Origin: DASQWP01 sp050697555
GTDB taxonomy: Bacteria; Actinomycetota; Thermoleophilia; Gaiellales; Gaiellaceae
NCBI GenBank assembly: GCA_050697555.1
Contig: JBOHAD010000063.1
Coordinates: forward strand, 1 to 13,511
Reading direction: 5' to 3'
DNA: 13,511 bases
Shown here: positions 1 to 6,333 of the stretch, piece after piece
How the letters are laid out: each line of letters starts with the position of its first letter
Numbering within the stretch: position 1 is the stretch's first letter
Notes under the pieces: generated by a model
What the model was told of the DNA's origin: nothing
The model's database searches: none
The model's input: only the letters and a program-made list of their open reading frames with translations
Translations under genes and position numbers: made by a program

Positions 1-122
1 GGAGACAGGTCGGTTTCAAGGCAAGCAATCCCGCCAGCATGGTTGAGGGTCATCCCGCCGTCGCCTCGCACTCTCGACCGCCCATCGGACAGAGACGGCC
101 ACCCAGCGACGCTACACAGCAT
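1..122 (-). mobile_element. Outer (LE) end of a second IS110-family element, cut by the window start
   Basis: Bases 1-122 match 8533-8654 at roughly 88% by eye over the whole repeat. The latter lies upstream of the IS110 transposase at 7407-8423. Because the orientation is the same, a minus-strand transposase is expected just left of the window. The IS end is placed at about 122 because GGTTGAGC from 123 onward is shared with the apparently unoccupied site at 11181, while sequence before it is not. CAGCATGGTTGAG occurs at 35-47 inside the element and again at 117-129 across its edge. The transposase itself is not visible, so this could also be a solo end. Confidence 0.6.
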
Positions 123-172
123 GGTTGAGCGAAGCCGATTGCGGACGTTTGCTGCCCGTTTGCTGCCCGAGA
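1..172. repeat. Direct repeat copy A (partner 8533-8703)
   Basis: This copy aligns end to end with 8533-8703 in the same orientation. Its first 27 bases are identical; differences cluster around 41-46, 75-108 and 136-143. It ends in two tandem copies of TTTGCTGCCCG at 148-158 and 159-169. The repeat covers the IS110 LE end plus about 50 bp of common target flank. Recombination between the copies would delete about 8.5 kb carrying the ABC operon and cyclase. Confidence 0.85.
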
Positions 173-284
173 TCATGGTCGAGCGTCGTCCGCAGTTGCG
201 CAGCGCTCGAGCCGTCGAGGGTCTCCCGCGTGAGAGGCAGCGTGAGCTGGCCGAAGAAGCCGAGCGTCGTACCGATTTCCTCGC

Positions 285-764
285 CTAGCGCCCGGCGAGC
301 TCGACTGCGCGCCTGAGAATGTCGCGGAGGGTGCGCTGATCCTCCTGCGAAAGGGCTGCGATGGACTCGGGTGGCCGGCGCATGCTCTCGATGACGTGGC
401 GCCGGACTTCCACGCCCTTGGGAGTCAGCGCGAGTGCCTTGACCCGACGGTCGTCGCCTGCACGCCGTTCGACAAGGCCACGGGCCTCGAGTCGGTCGGC
501 GATGCCGGTCACGTTCGAGGCGTCGCAGACGAGGCGCTCGGCAATCTCGCTCATCGAGAGGGGTCGGTCGGGGTCGAGCAGCCGGAGCGCATGGGCCTGC
601 GGAAACGTGAGGTCGACCTCCTCGAGCGAAGCGATGAGACGCGCCCGATTCGCGAGCGAGAGCTCGAAAAGGAGCTCCCACGCTTCACGCGCCGTCGCTG
701 TCGAACGGGTTACCGTCGGCACATCGTGATGATACGTGAGGGCATGGATAGTCTGCAAGGTCAA
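285..764 (-). CDS. MarR-family transcriptional regulator
   Basis: The gene encodes a winged-helix DNA-binding repressor of the MarR family, 159 aa from a TTG at 764. An in-frame GTG at 717-719 would give 144 aa, the usual MarR size. I favour the GTG because the TTG lies inside the palindromic operator, although neither start has a clear ribosome site. The recognition helix region reads LSMSEIAERLVCDASNVTGI, followed by the wing RRAGDDRRVKALALTPKG with the typical DxRxxxxxLT signature. Flanking helices would form the dimer interface. The gene is divergent from the ABC exporter at 805, an arrangement typical of ligand-responsive MarR proteins controlling drug efflux. The ligand is unknown. The family call is firm; the control of the exporter is inferred from the shared operator. 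Confidence 0.9.
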   Translation of the reverse strand: MTLQTIHALTYHHDVPTVTRSTATAREAWELLFELSLANRARLIASLEEVDLTFPQAHALRLLDPDRPLSMSEIAERLVCDASNVTGIADRLEARGLVERRAGDDRRVKALALTPKGVEVRRHVIESMRRPPESIAALSQEDQRTLRDILRRAVELAGR

Positions 765-784
765 AGCTTGACGGCTTCAACTAT
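748..784. promoter_or_regulatory. 37-bp palindromic operator between marR and ABC genes
   Basis: A perfectly symmetric two-shell inverted repeat is visible. It reads ATAGT (748-752), seven bases, GTCAA (760-764), AGC, TTGAC (768-772), seven bases, ACTAT (780-784), centred on 766. It overlaps the -35 element of the rightward promoter and the upstream TTG of the MarR gene. MarR dimers commonly bind TTGAC/GTCAA-type palindromes, so this is the likely site for autoregulation and exporter repression. Confidence 0.7.
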
Positions 785-805
785 TCGCCGCTAGGCTACC
801 GACCA
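768..805 (+). promoter_or_regulatory. Promoter of the ABC operon, probably leaderless
   Basis: The -35 is TTGACG (768-773). An 18-bp spacer leads to the -10 TAGGCT (792-797). The expected start point, about seven bases downstream, falls on or next to the A of ATG at 805. No ribosome site precedes that ATG. Leaderless mRNAs are common in actinobacteria. The -35 lies within the MarR-type operator. Confidence 0.55.
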
Positions 806-1797
806 TGCATCAGCGCGCGATCGAAGCTCAGGGTCTGGTCATGCAGTACAAGAAGGGGCCGCGGGCGGTCGAAGGGATTGACCTCGCGGTCGCTTCCGGA
901 GAGATCTACGGCTTTCTTGGCCCGAACGGGGCCGGCAAGTCGACCACGGTGCACATTCTCACGACGCTGCTCCCGCCGACGGCGGGCATTGCGCGCGTGG
1001 CCGGCTACGACGTGGCCAAGGAAGGGCCCCAGGTGCGGGCGGTCATCGGCGCGGCGCTCCAAGAGGCCGCCCTCGACCCACTTCTGACCGGACGCGAGCA
1101 TCTGCGCCTCCAGGCGGCCCTCCAGGCGCTGCCGCGGGCGGAGCGCCGGCCGCGCGCCGACGAGCTGCTCGTGCGCGTCGGCCTCTCCCAGGCGGCGGAT
1201 CGCAAGGTCCGCGGCTATTCCGGAGGCATGAAGCGCCGGCTTGACCTCGCTCTCGCGCTCGTGCACCGACCGCGCGTGCTCTTCCTCGACGAGCCCACGA
1301 CCGGCCTCGACGTCCAGAGCCGAACGGCCCTCTGGGAGGAGGTTGAGCGGCTGGCGAAGAGCGAGGGAGTCACGGTCTTCCTCACGACGCAGTACCTCGA
1401 GGAGGCGGACGCGCTCGCCGACCGCATCGGGATCATCGACCACGGGCACATCGTCGCCGAAGGGACGCCGCGTGCCCTGAAGGCGCAGATCGGCCGGCCG
1501 ACCGTCGAGGCCGTGCCCGCGGACGAGTCCGACACGGAGCAGGTCGCAGCCGTCCTGACGCGCTTCGGCGACCCCTGCGCGTCCTCGCAGGGGGCTGCGG
1601 TGAGGCTCCGCTCCGGCGAGCCGGATCTCGCAGACATCGTCCGCGCGCTCGACGCGGAGAACCTGAAGGTCGAGCACCTCCAGCTGCACCAGCCCTCGCT
1701 CGACGATGTCTTTCTCGCCAAGACCGGCCGCTCGCTCGAGGGCGCCGGCGAAGAAGCAGAGGCCGAGACCAGGGAGTTCGCCCCGGAGGCCGCGTGA
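805..1797 (+). CDS. DrrA-type ABC transporter ATP-binding protein
   Basis: The gene encodes the 330-aa cytoplasmic ATPase of an ABC-2 exporter. It would power efflux through the two permeases that follow. Walker A is GPNGAGKST at 39-47, the Q-loop glutamine is Q86, the signature YSGGMKRRLDLA begins at 138, and Walker B/D-loop is LFLDEPTTGLD at 159-169 with catalytic E164-region glutamate. The switch position reads TTQYLEEAD, with Gln where most ABC proteins have His, as in daunorubicin-resistance DrrA proteins. The C-terminal domain ends in SLDDVFLAKTGR, again DrrA-like. The ATG at 805 appears leaderless. The stop overlaps the next start as GTGA. The substrate cannot be read from sequence; a hydrophobic drug or lipid is likely for the family. 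Confidence 0.93.
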   Translation: MHQRAIEAQGLVMQYKKGPRAVEGIDLAVASGEIYGFLGPNGAGKSTTVHILTTLLPPTAGIARVAGYDVAKEGPQVRAVIGAALQEAALDPLLTGREHLRLQAALQALPRAERRPRADELLVRVGLSQAADRKVRGYSGGMKRRLDLALALVHRPRVLFLDEPTTGLDVQSRTALWEEVERLAKSEGVTVFLTTQYLEEADALADRIGIIDHGHIVAEGTPRALKAQIGRPTVEAVPADESDTEQVAAVLTRFGDPCASSQGAAVRLRSGEPDLADIVRALDAENLKVEHLQLHQPSLDDVFLAKTGRSLEGAGEEAEAETREFAPEAA

Positions 1798-2573
1798 ACC
1801 AAGCCTTCGGCGATCAGGTCCTACTCCTCGCCGAGCGCTCAGTGGTACGCACGCTGCGCCAGCCGGCGAACGTCGTCTTCCCTCTCGTCTTCCCGCTGCT
1901 GCTGCTCGCGGTGAATGCCGGCGGGCTCGACTCCGCCACGCGCTTGCCCGGCTTCCCCACCGACTCCTTCGTCGCCTTCGCGCTCGCGATCCCGTTCATC
2001 CAGGGCGCGCTCTTCGCGACCATGAATGCAGGCACCGACCTCGCGCGAGACATCCAGACGGGCTTCCTCAACCGCCTGTCGCTGACGCCGATGCGCGGCG
2101 TCGCTCTCCTGGCAGGCCAGCTGGGCGGCGTCGTGACGATGGGGCTCGTGCAGGCGCTCGTCTACCTCGGCGTCGGGCTCGCCGTCGGGGTCCGCCTCGA
2201 GTCCGGGCCGCTCGGCGCGCTCGTCCTGCTCACCTTCGCGGTCGTCGTCTCGATCGGCTTCGGCGCGCTGGGCGCGTTCGCCGCGCTCCGGACCGGCTCG
2301 GGCGAGGCTGTGCAGGGCCTCTTCCCGGTGTTCTTCGTCTTCCTCTTTCTCTCCTCGATGAACATGCCCCGCGACCTGATCGAGATCGATTGGTTCCGGG
2401 CGGCGGCGACCGCGAACCCGGTCTCGTACCTGATCGAGTGCGTCCGCAGCCTGATCATCACCGGCTGGGACGGCGAGGCGCTCGCGCTCGGCTTCGGGAT
2501 CGCGGGTGCGATCATGGTCGTCGCGCTCGCGCTCGCGGCAGTGTCCCTGCGGACGAGGCTGGCGCGCTCGTGA
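1794..2573 (+). CDS. ABC-2 type transporter permease (first)
   Basis: This 259-aa integral membrane subunit starts at GTG 1794, four bases overlapping the ATPase stop, which indicates translational coupling. The hydrophobic profile shows about six membrane segments: an N-terminal one near VVFPLVFPLLLLAV, one near FVAFALAIPFIQGALF, then four in the C-terminal two thirds. The amphipathic coupling region has TDLARDIQTGFLNRLSLTP, typical of DrrB-like ABC-2 permeases. The late motif ANPVSYLIECVRSLI is also family-typical. It should pair with the second permease as a heterodimer driven by the ATPase at 805-1797. Confidence 0.9.
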   Translation: MNQAFGDQVLLLAERSVVRTLRQPANVVFPLVFPLLLLAVNAGGLDSATRLPGFPTDSFVAFALAIPFIQGALFATMNAGTDLARDIQTGFLNRLSLTPMRGVALLAGQLGGVVTMGLVQALVYLGVGLAVGVRLESGPLGALVLLTFAVVVSIGFGALGAFAALRTGSGEAVQGLFPVFFVFLFLSSMNMPRDLIEIDWFRAAATANPVSYLIECVRSLIITGWDGEALALGFGIAGAIMVVALALAAVSLRTRLARS

Positions 2574-3337
2574 GGGCGGTCGCAGTGGCAGAAGGAGTGG
2601 CATGGCGAACGCTCCACAACGTCTTCACGAATCCGTCGCTCCTCATCCCCTCGCTCGTCTTCCCGCTCTTCTTCTTCGTTGCTTTCGCCGGTGGGCTGTC
2701 GCGGGTCGAGGACGTGCCCGGCTTCGACTTTGCCTCCGGCTACACGGCTTTCCAGTTCGTGTTCGTCCTGCTCCAGTCGGCCGCCTTCGGCGGCGTCTTC
2801 ACCGGCTTTGGGATCGCACGCGATTTCGAGACCGGTTTCGCGCGGCGGCTCCTGCTCGCGGCGCCGAATCGCACCGGCATCGTGCTCGGTTACGCCGGAG
2901 CGGCGCTCGTGCGCTGGCTGCTTACGGCCGCCGTCCTCACCGCGGTCGCGCTGATCGCTGGAATGAAGGTCGGCGGCGACGGGGTCGACCTCTTCGGCCT
3001 GTACACGCTCGCGCTGATCGTGAACGTCGCGGCCATCCTCTGGGCGAGCGGGGTGGCGATGCGGCTGCGGACGATGCAGGCCGGCCCGGTCATGCAGATG
3101 CCTGTCTTCCTCGTGCTCTTCTTCGCCCCGGTCTACGTGCCCCTTTCGCTGCTCGAGGGCTGGATCCACTCCCTCGCCACGGTCAACCCCTTGACGCGCG
3201 TGCTCGAGGCCGGCCGCGGCCTGCTCGACGGCAGCCCGACCGAGGTGGGCGTCGCCTTCGCGGTGGCCGGCGGGCTCGCGTTCGCCTTCTCGCTCTGGGC
3301 GCTCCGGGGCCTCCGCAGCGCCGAGCGGGCGGGATAG
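2570..3337 (+). CDS. ABC-2 type transporter permease (second)
   Basis: This 255-aa membrane subunit is read from GTG 2570, which overlaps the upstream stop as GTGA. The frame stays open far upstream (to 1706), but that part is arginine-rich shadow sequence, so the coupled GTG is chosen. It resembles the first permease: FGIARDFETGFARRLLLAAP corresponds to the TDLARDIQTGF segment there, and TVNPLTRVLEAGRGLL corresponds to ANPVSYLIECVRSLI. About six membrane helices are visible, starting at LIPSLVFPLFFFVAFAGG. The pair looks like an old duplication giving a heterodimeric exporter pore. A hairpin follows at the stop codon. Confidence 0.9.
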   Translation: MRAVAVAEGVAWRTLHNVFTNPSLLIPSLVFPLFFFVAFAGGLSRVEDVPGFDFASGYTAFQFVFVLLQSAAFGGVFTGFGIARDFETGFARRLLLAAPNRTGIVLGYAGAALVRWLLTAAVLTAVALIAGMKVGGDGVDLFGLYTLALIVNVAAILWASGVAMRLRTMQAGPVMQMPVFLVLFFAPVYVPLSLLEGWIHSLATVNPLTRVLEAGRGLLDGSPTEVGVAFAVAGGLAFAFSLWALRGLRSAERAG

Positions 3338-3352
3338 CCGGGGTGCCCGGCT
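3336..3352 (+). terminator. Hairpin at the end of the ABC operon
   Basis: AGCCGGG (3336-3342), loop GTG, and CCCGGCT (3346-3352) form a perfect 7-bp stem overlapping the TAG stop of the second permease. No clear T-run follows, so it may be a weak intrinsic terminator or an mRNA 3' stabiliser. Confidence 0.45.
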
Positions 3353-3408
3353 TCAGCTCTCTCCGGCAGCAGACCTAACAGATCATGCCGAGTTGCAGGT
3401 ATCTCTAC

Positions 3409-3454
3409 GGGAGCGACGGGACTCGAACCCGCGACCTCCGGCGTGACAGGCCGG
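3409..3454 (-). repeat. tRNA-Asp 3'-half fragment, copy 1
   Basis: Read on the minus strand, this has a complete anticodon arm: CCGGC, loop CTGTCAC with anticodon GTC (3445-3447), GCCGG. The variable bases, a TpsiC arm with GGTTCGAGTCC, and the 3' acceptor strand follow. The D arm and 5' acceptor strand are absent, and what lies upstream is not tRNA-like. It is therefore not a functional tRNA. Such 3' halves are what integration at a tRNA gene leaves behind. The first 45 bases are identical to 7271-7315. Confidence 0.75.
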
Positions 3455-3488
3455 TCTTGGCGAGTCCGGGCTCGCCGGGTGTAGGCAA

Positions 3489-3603
3489 TCACGGGCCGTA
3501 GGCGGTTGACCTCGATCGCGTGGTTCATCTGCTCGAACTGCGGCCGGCTACCGACCGCGATCATGCGCAGCGTGAGCCCCTTGGCCCAGAGGACCTGAGA
3601 GAC
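3489..3603 (-). pseudogene. C-terminal fragment of a zinc-type alcohol dehydrogenase/quinone reductase
   Basis: The minus frame from 3603 reads VSQVLWAKGLTLRMIAVGSR followed by PQFEQMNHAIEVNRLRPVI. This matches the region late in zinc-binding MDR dehydrogenases where a VGSR element is followed by FEAM, an alpha helix, and LRPVID. Only about 39 residues survive. The upstream side runs into unrelated low-complexity sequence, and the downstream side joins the tRNA-Asp repeat about 35 bp later. There is no start codon or catalytic domain. Recognition is by motif only. Confidence 0.55.
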
Positions 3604-3727
3604 AGTGCTCCTCGGGGACGACGACGACGTCCGCTACCTGCGGATGCCGCACGATGTCCTCGCCGACCAGATGGAGGACGTGCTCGACGTCTGGTACGGC
3701 GCCCTCGAACCCGCACCTCAGGACGAC

Positions 3728-3820
3728 GATAGGAACGCCATTCAGCGCGAGCGCGATGAAGACGCGCCCCTCGTGCGGCGTCAAGACCTCGTCGATCGCG
3801 GTCCGGCATTGGGCGATATC
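3728..3820 (-). pseudogene. Fragment of an ECF-type sigma factor (region 4)
   Basis: The minus frame reads DIAQCRTAIDEVLTPHEGRV then FIALALNGVPI. It resembles the entry into sigma region 4 of actinobacterial ECF sigma factors (pattern LTPHQRxVFxALALNxVPIDVLA). After 3728 the frame no longer matches; a GGCGCC-containing stretch near 3700 may be the decayed RGALYK segment, implying indels. The fragment overlaps the last 14 codons of the cyclase in another frame, so the cyclase tail may have been created by this junction. Family recognition is by eye only. Confidence 0.42.
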
Positions 3821-5235
3821 CGGGCGTGCCCCCGGTCGGCGAGCGTGGGCTCGCGAGCCCCGGCGTTGCCGGCTGACGCGCGGTCGCCCCGTGGACGGAT
3901 GAGGTACCACGCCTCGACCTCGCCCTTCCCCTTGAGCGCGATCGTCCCCCGCGGCTCGCACTCGAACTCGTCGGCCAGCAGCTCGTACGTCGCCCGAGTG
4001 ATCTGGATCCGCCCCGGCGTCCCGTGGGACTCCATGCGACTGGCCGTGTTCACGGCGTCGCCCCAGAGGTCGTAGAGGAAGCGCTTCCGGCCGATCACCC
4101 CGGCCACCACCGGGCCCGAATTGATGCCGATCCGGAGTTCGAGGCCGAGGTGCCCGACTTCGTCGTCCGAGCGCATCGCCTCAAGCATGTCGAGCGCCAT
4201 GAGCGCGAGCGCGCGAGCATGGTCCGGGCGTGGTGTGGGAACGCCCGCGGCGACCATGTAGCAGTCACCGATGGTCTTGATCTTCTCGAGCCCGTACCGC
4301 TCCGCGAGCTCGTCGAAGTGACTGAACAGGTGATCGAGGTAGCCGACCACCGCGGCGGGCGGGAGCCGCTCCGACCAGAGCGTGAAGTCGCACACGTCGG
4401 CGAACAGGATCGAGGCCGACCCGATCTGATCCGCGATCGGCTGGGTCCGGGCCTTCAGCTTGTCGGCGATCGAGCGCGGCAGGATGTTGAGCAGCAGGTT
4501 TTCGGCCTTAGCCTGTTCCAGCCGGAGCGCTGCTAGCGCATCGCGGCGCTGGCTGGCGAAGACCGCGAGCAGCGTGAACACGATGGTGCCGCCGACCGCG
4601 ATGTTCAGGGCCAGCATCGTGCTCGTGAACCAGCCGGGCAGCGGCGGCCAGATTGGGCCGCTGACCTCGCCCGCGATCCCCGATCCGAGGAACACGACGA
4701 GGTACGCAACGTACCAGCGGGCCGCCGACCCGACCTCGCTGAACACGAGCGCCCCGAGCGGGGCGAGAATCCCCCAGAGGCCGACGCCGCCGGAGTCGAG
4801 GAATCCGCCGAGCGGGATCATCGACAGCGTCGGCGCGAGCAGGATGTCGACCTGGCCCACCCGGAGCAGCCACGGGAAGTCGCGCGTGCGCGAGAACACG
4901 GCGATCGCACCGAGCAGGACGCCGAAGTACACGAGCGGCACCACACCGACCGGCGATCCGAACGCGAGATACAGCGCTCCCCACAGCGCCGCGACCGGCA
5001 GGATCAACATTGAGATCAGGACCAGCAGCGCCTTTCGGGCGCGCAGGTCCTCGTCGTCGTGGGGATCCGCGCCGACAAGCGTTACGCGCGCGGTGACGCG
5101 ATCCACCGCCGCTCGGGTCCGGTGCACGAGGTGCATCGCGGGAGACGTTACTCGTGGAGCCGTTGGCACTGCGGCATCCGAAACCACAGCCGCCAGGTCC
5201 CTTGCCGAGTTGGGCGCTGGCGGCTTCTCGATCAC
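3781..5235 (-). CDS. Membrane-bound class III adenylate cyclase
   Basis: This protein (484 aa from GTG 5235; an ATG at 5134-5136 would give 451 aa) should make cAMP from ATP at the inner membrane face. Residues about 68-228 hold roughly six hydrophobic segments. A charged helix (229-262, with LLLNILPRSIADKL) links to the catalytic domain at 270-446. Class III residues are all present: metal aspartates D280 (LFADVCDF) and D324 (TIGDCYM), adenine-specifying K320 and D389 (LYDLWGDAVNTASRM), and transition-state N396 and R400. One chain carries the full set, so it should act as a homodimer. The Lys/Asp pair favours ATP over GTP. The tail after 450 is odd and overlaps a sigma-factor scrap. Neither start has a good ribosome site. 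It is flanked by gene debris and has no visible operon partner. Confidence 0.93.
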   Translation of the reverse strand: MIEKPPAPNSARDLAAVVSDAAVPTAPRVTSPAMHLVHRTRAAVDRVTARVTLVGADPHDDEDLRARKALLVLISMLILPVAALWGALYLAFGSPVGVVPLVYFGVLLGAIAVFSRTRDFPWLLRVGQVDILLAPTLSMIPLGGFLDSGGVGLWGILAPLGALVFSEVGSAARWYVAYLVVFLGSGIAGEVSGPIWPPLPGWFTSTMLALNIAVGGTIVFTLLAVFASQRRDALAALRLEQAKAENLLLNILPRSIADKLKARTQPIADQIGSASILFADVCDFTLWSERLPPAAVVGYLDHLFSHFDELAERYGLEKIKTIGDCYMVAAGVPTPRPDHARALALMALDMLEAMRSDDEVGHLGLELRIGINSGPVVAGVIGRKRFLYDLWGDAVNTASRMESHGTPGRIQITRATYELLADEFECEPRGTIALKGKGEVEAWYLIRPRGDRASAGNAGAREPTLADRGHARISPNAGPRSTRS

Positions 5236-5541
5236 CGTGCACCAGCCGAGTCCGCCCTTCAGGGGTTGTATGCGGGGACATCCCGATGCGCTGAGGGATG
5301 CAAGCGGTTCCCTGCGCGTGGCGATCCACCATGCGGCCGAAGCAAATGCGGTAGGCCGAGGGTTGGATCCGCATGCCTACAACCGACCGGCGGTCATTCG
5401 TCACCTGCCGAGACAACGCGTGCCCGCGGCGAGCGTCGCATGTCGCCCTGCGGGCGGGAGCTTCCAGGAGCCTCCTGCGGGATCAGCGCAGGATGCGCTG
5501 TTGCCTCATAGAGCAACGAGCCTGGATCCGCCCCCCGGCGG
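5236..5541. other. Intergenic stretch upstream of the cyclase
   Basis: No reading frame here looks like a protein I recognise. No clear promoter, tRNA or hairpin was found. It presumably holds the cyclase promoter on the minus strand. Confidence 0.4.
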
Positions 5542-5681
5542 CTACGTGATGCCTTGCCGCTTGAGGAAGGCCCGTACGTCTTTGGGCAGCACCAGGTGCT
5601 GCGGGTGGGTTGGCGACTCCGCGAAGCCGTACTGTTGGTACCAGGCTTGGCGGCGTCGTGTGGGACGGCAAGCAGCGAGCC
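5542..5681 (-). pseudogene. Frameshifted C-terminal remnant of a GNAT acetyltransferase (toxin-like)
   Basis: The minus strand ends with AWYQQYGFAESPTHPQHLVL and PKDVRAFLKRQGIT then TAG at 5542-5544. This is the C-terminal signature of GNAT acetyltransferases of the TacT/AtaT toxin type (AxxFYxxFGFxPSPxxPxHLxLxxKD). The preceding piece, SLLAVPHDAAK, is in another frame; one missing G at about 5646 would restore DAAKAWY. The acetyl-CoA-binding loop and the antitoxin partner are not found. It is a dead gene end next to the DUF1801 gene, which runs the other way. Confidence 0.6.
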
Positions 5682-5808
5682 TGTCGTGGCGGGGTGCGAC
5701 GACCACTTCGGGGCTCGCTCGCGAGCTCGGTTTCTCGCGACGGTCGTCCGTTATCCTCCCCGGAGGTCAAGCGGCTCGGACTCGTTCGGCGCACGGAGGT
5801 GCTTCGCA

Positions 5809-6306
5809 ATGGCTGAGAGGGAACCTGCAAAGAAGGCCACGCAGAAGTCCGCCAAGAGCACCACCGCGAGCGGCAAGACGTCCAAGGGATTCACGGACGA
5901 GGAACGAGCTGCGATGAAGGAGCGCGCCCAGGAGCTGAGGGCGGCCGCGCGCCGCGGCCCGCGCGCGGACAAGGCGGACGGGGAAAGCGCCCTGCTCGCG
6001 AAGATCGCCGAGATGCAGGGACCGGATCGCGCCATGGCCAAGCGGCTCCATGCGATCATCAAGGCCAGCGCGCCAGCCCTCTCGCCGAAGACCTGGTACG
6101 GGATGCCCGCGTATGCCAAGGACGGCAAGGTCGTCTGCTTCTTCCAAAGCGCGCAGAAGTTCAAATCGAGGTACGCGACGTTGGGCTTCAGCGACGAGGC
6201 GAAGCTCGACGAAGGCGCCATGTGGCCGACGTCCTTCGCGCTGAAGGAGTTGACCGCCGCCGAAGACGCAAGGATCGGCGCGCTCGTGAAGAAGGCGGTG
6301 AGCTGA
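5809..6306 (+). CDS. DUF1801 (YdhG-like) domain protein with lysine-rich N-terminus
   Basis: This 165-aa protein starts at ATG 5809, with GGAGG at 5795-5799 and a 9-base spacer; the frame is open further upstream without coding character. Residues 1-30 are Lys/Ala/Ser/Thr-rich and probably disordered. Residues about 31-60 are a charged helix. The rest is a DUF1801 fold with the hallmark SPKTWYGMPAYAKDGKVVCF, followed by QSAQKFKSRYATLGF and the late ALKELTAAEDARIGALVKKA. Bacillus YdhG/Fra, in the same superfamily, is an iron chaperone, but most actinobacterial members are uncharacterised, so no function is assigned. The stop is followed in the same frame by a truncated aldose epimerase, so the 3' side is a rearrangement junction. 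Confidence 0.85.
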   Translation: MAEREPAKKATQKSAKSTTASGKTSKGFTDEERAAMKERAQELRAAARRGPRADKADGESALLAKIAEMQGPDRAMAKRLHAIIKASAPALSPKTWYGMPAYAKDGKVVCFFQSAQKFKSRYATLGFSDEAKLDEGAMWPTSFALKELTAAEDARIGALVKKAVS

Positions 6307-6333
6307 GGACTGAGCTCGCGACTGGGCCCCGCC

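Noticed and set aside
35..169. CRISPR-like array from the repeated 13-mers and 11-mers
   Set aside because: There are only two copies each, abutting or irregularly spaced, with no uniform spacers and no cas genes.
1706..2569. Upstream extension of the second permease frame
   Set aside because: It overlaps the ATPase end and the whole first permease out of frame and is arginine/proline-rich. The coupled GTG at 2570 is the natural start.
3409..3490. Complete tRNA-Asp gene
   Set aside because: Only the anticodon arm, TpsiC arm and 3' acceptor strand are present; there is no D arm or 5' acceptor strand upstream.
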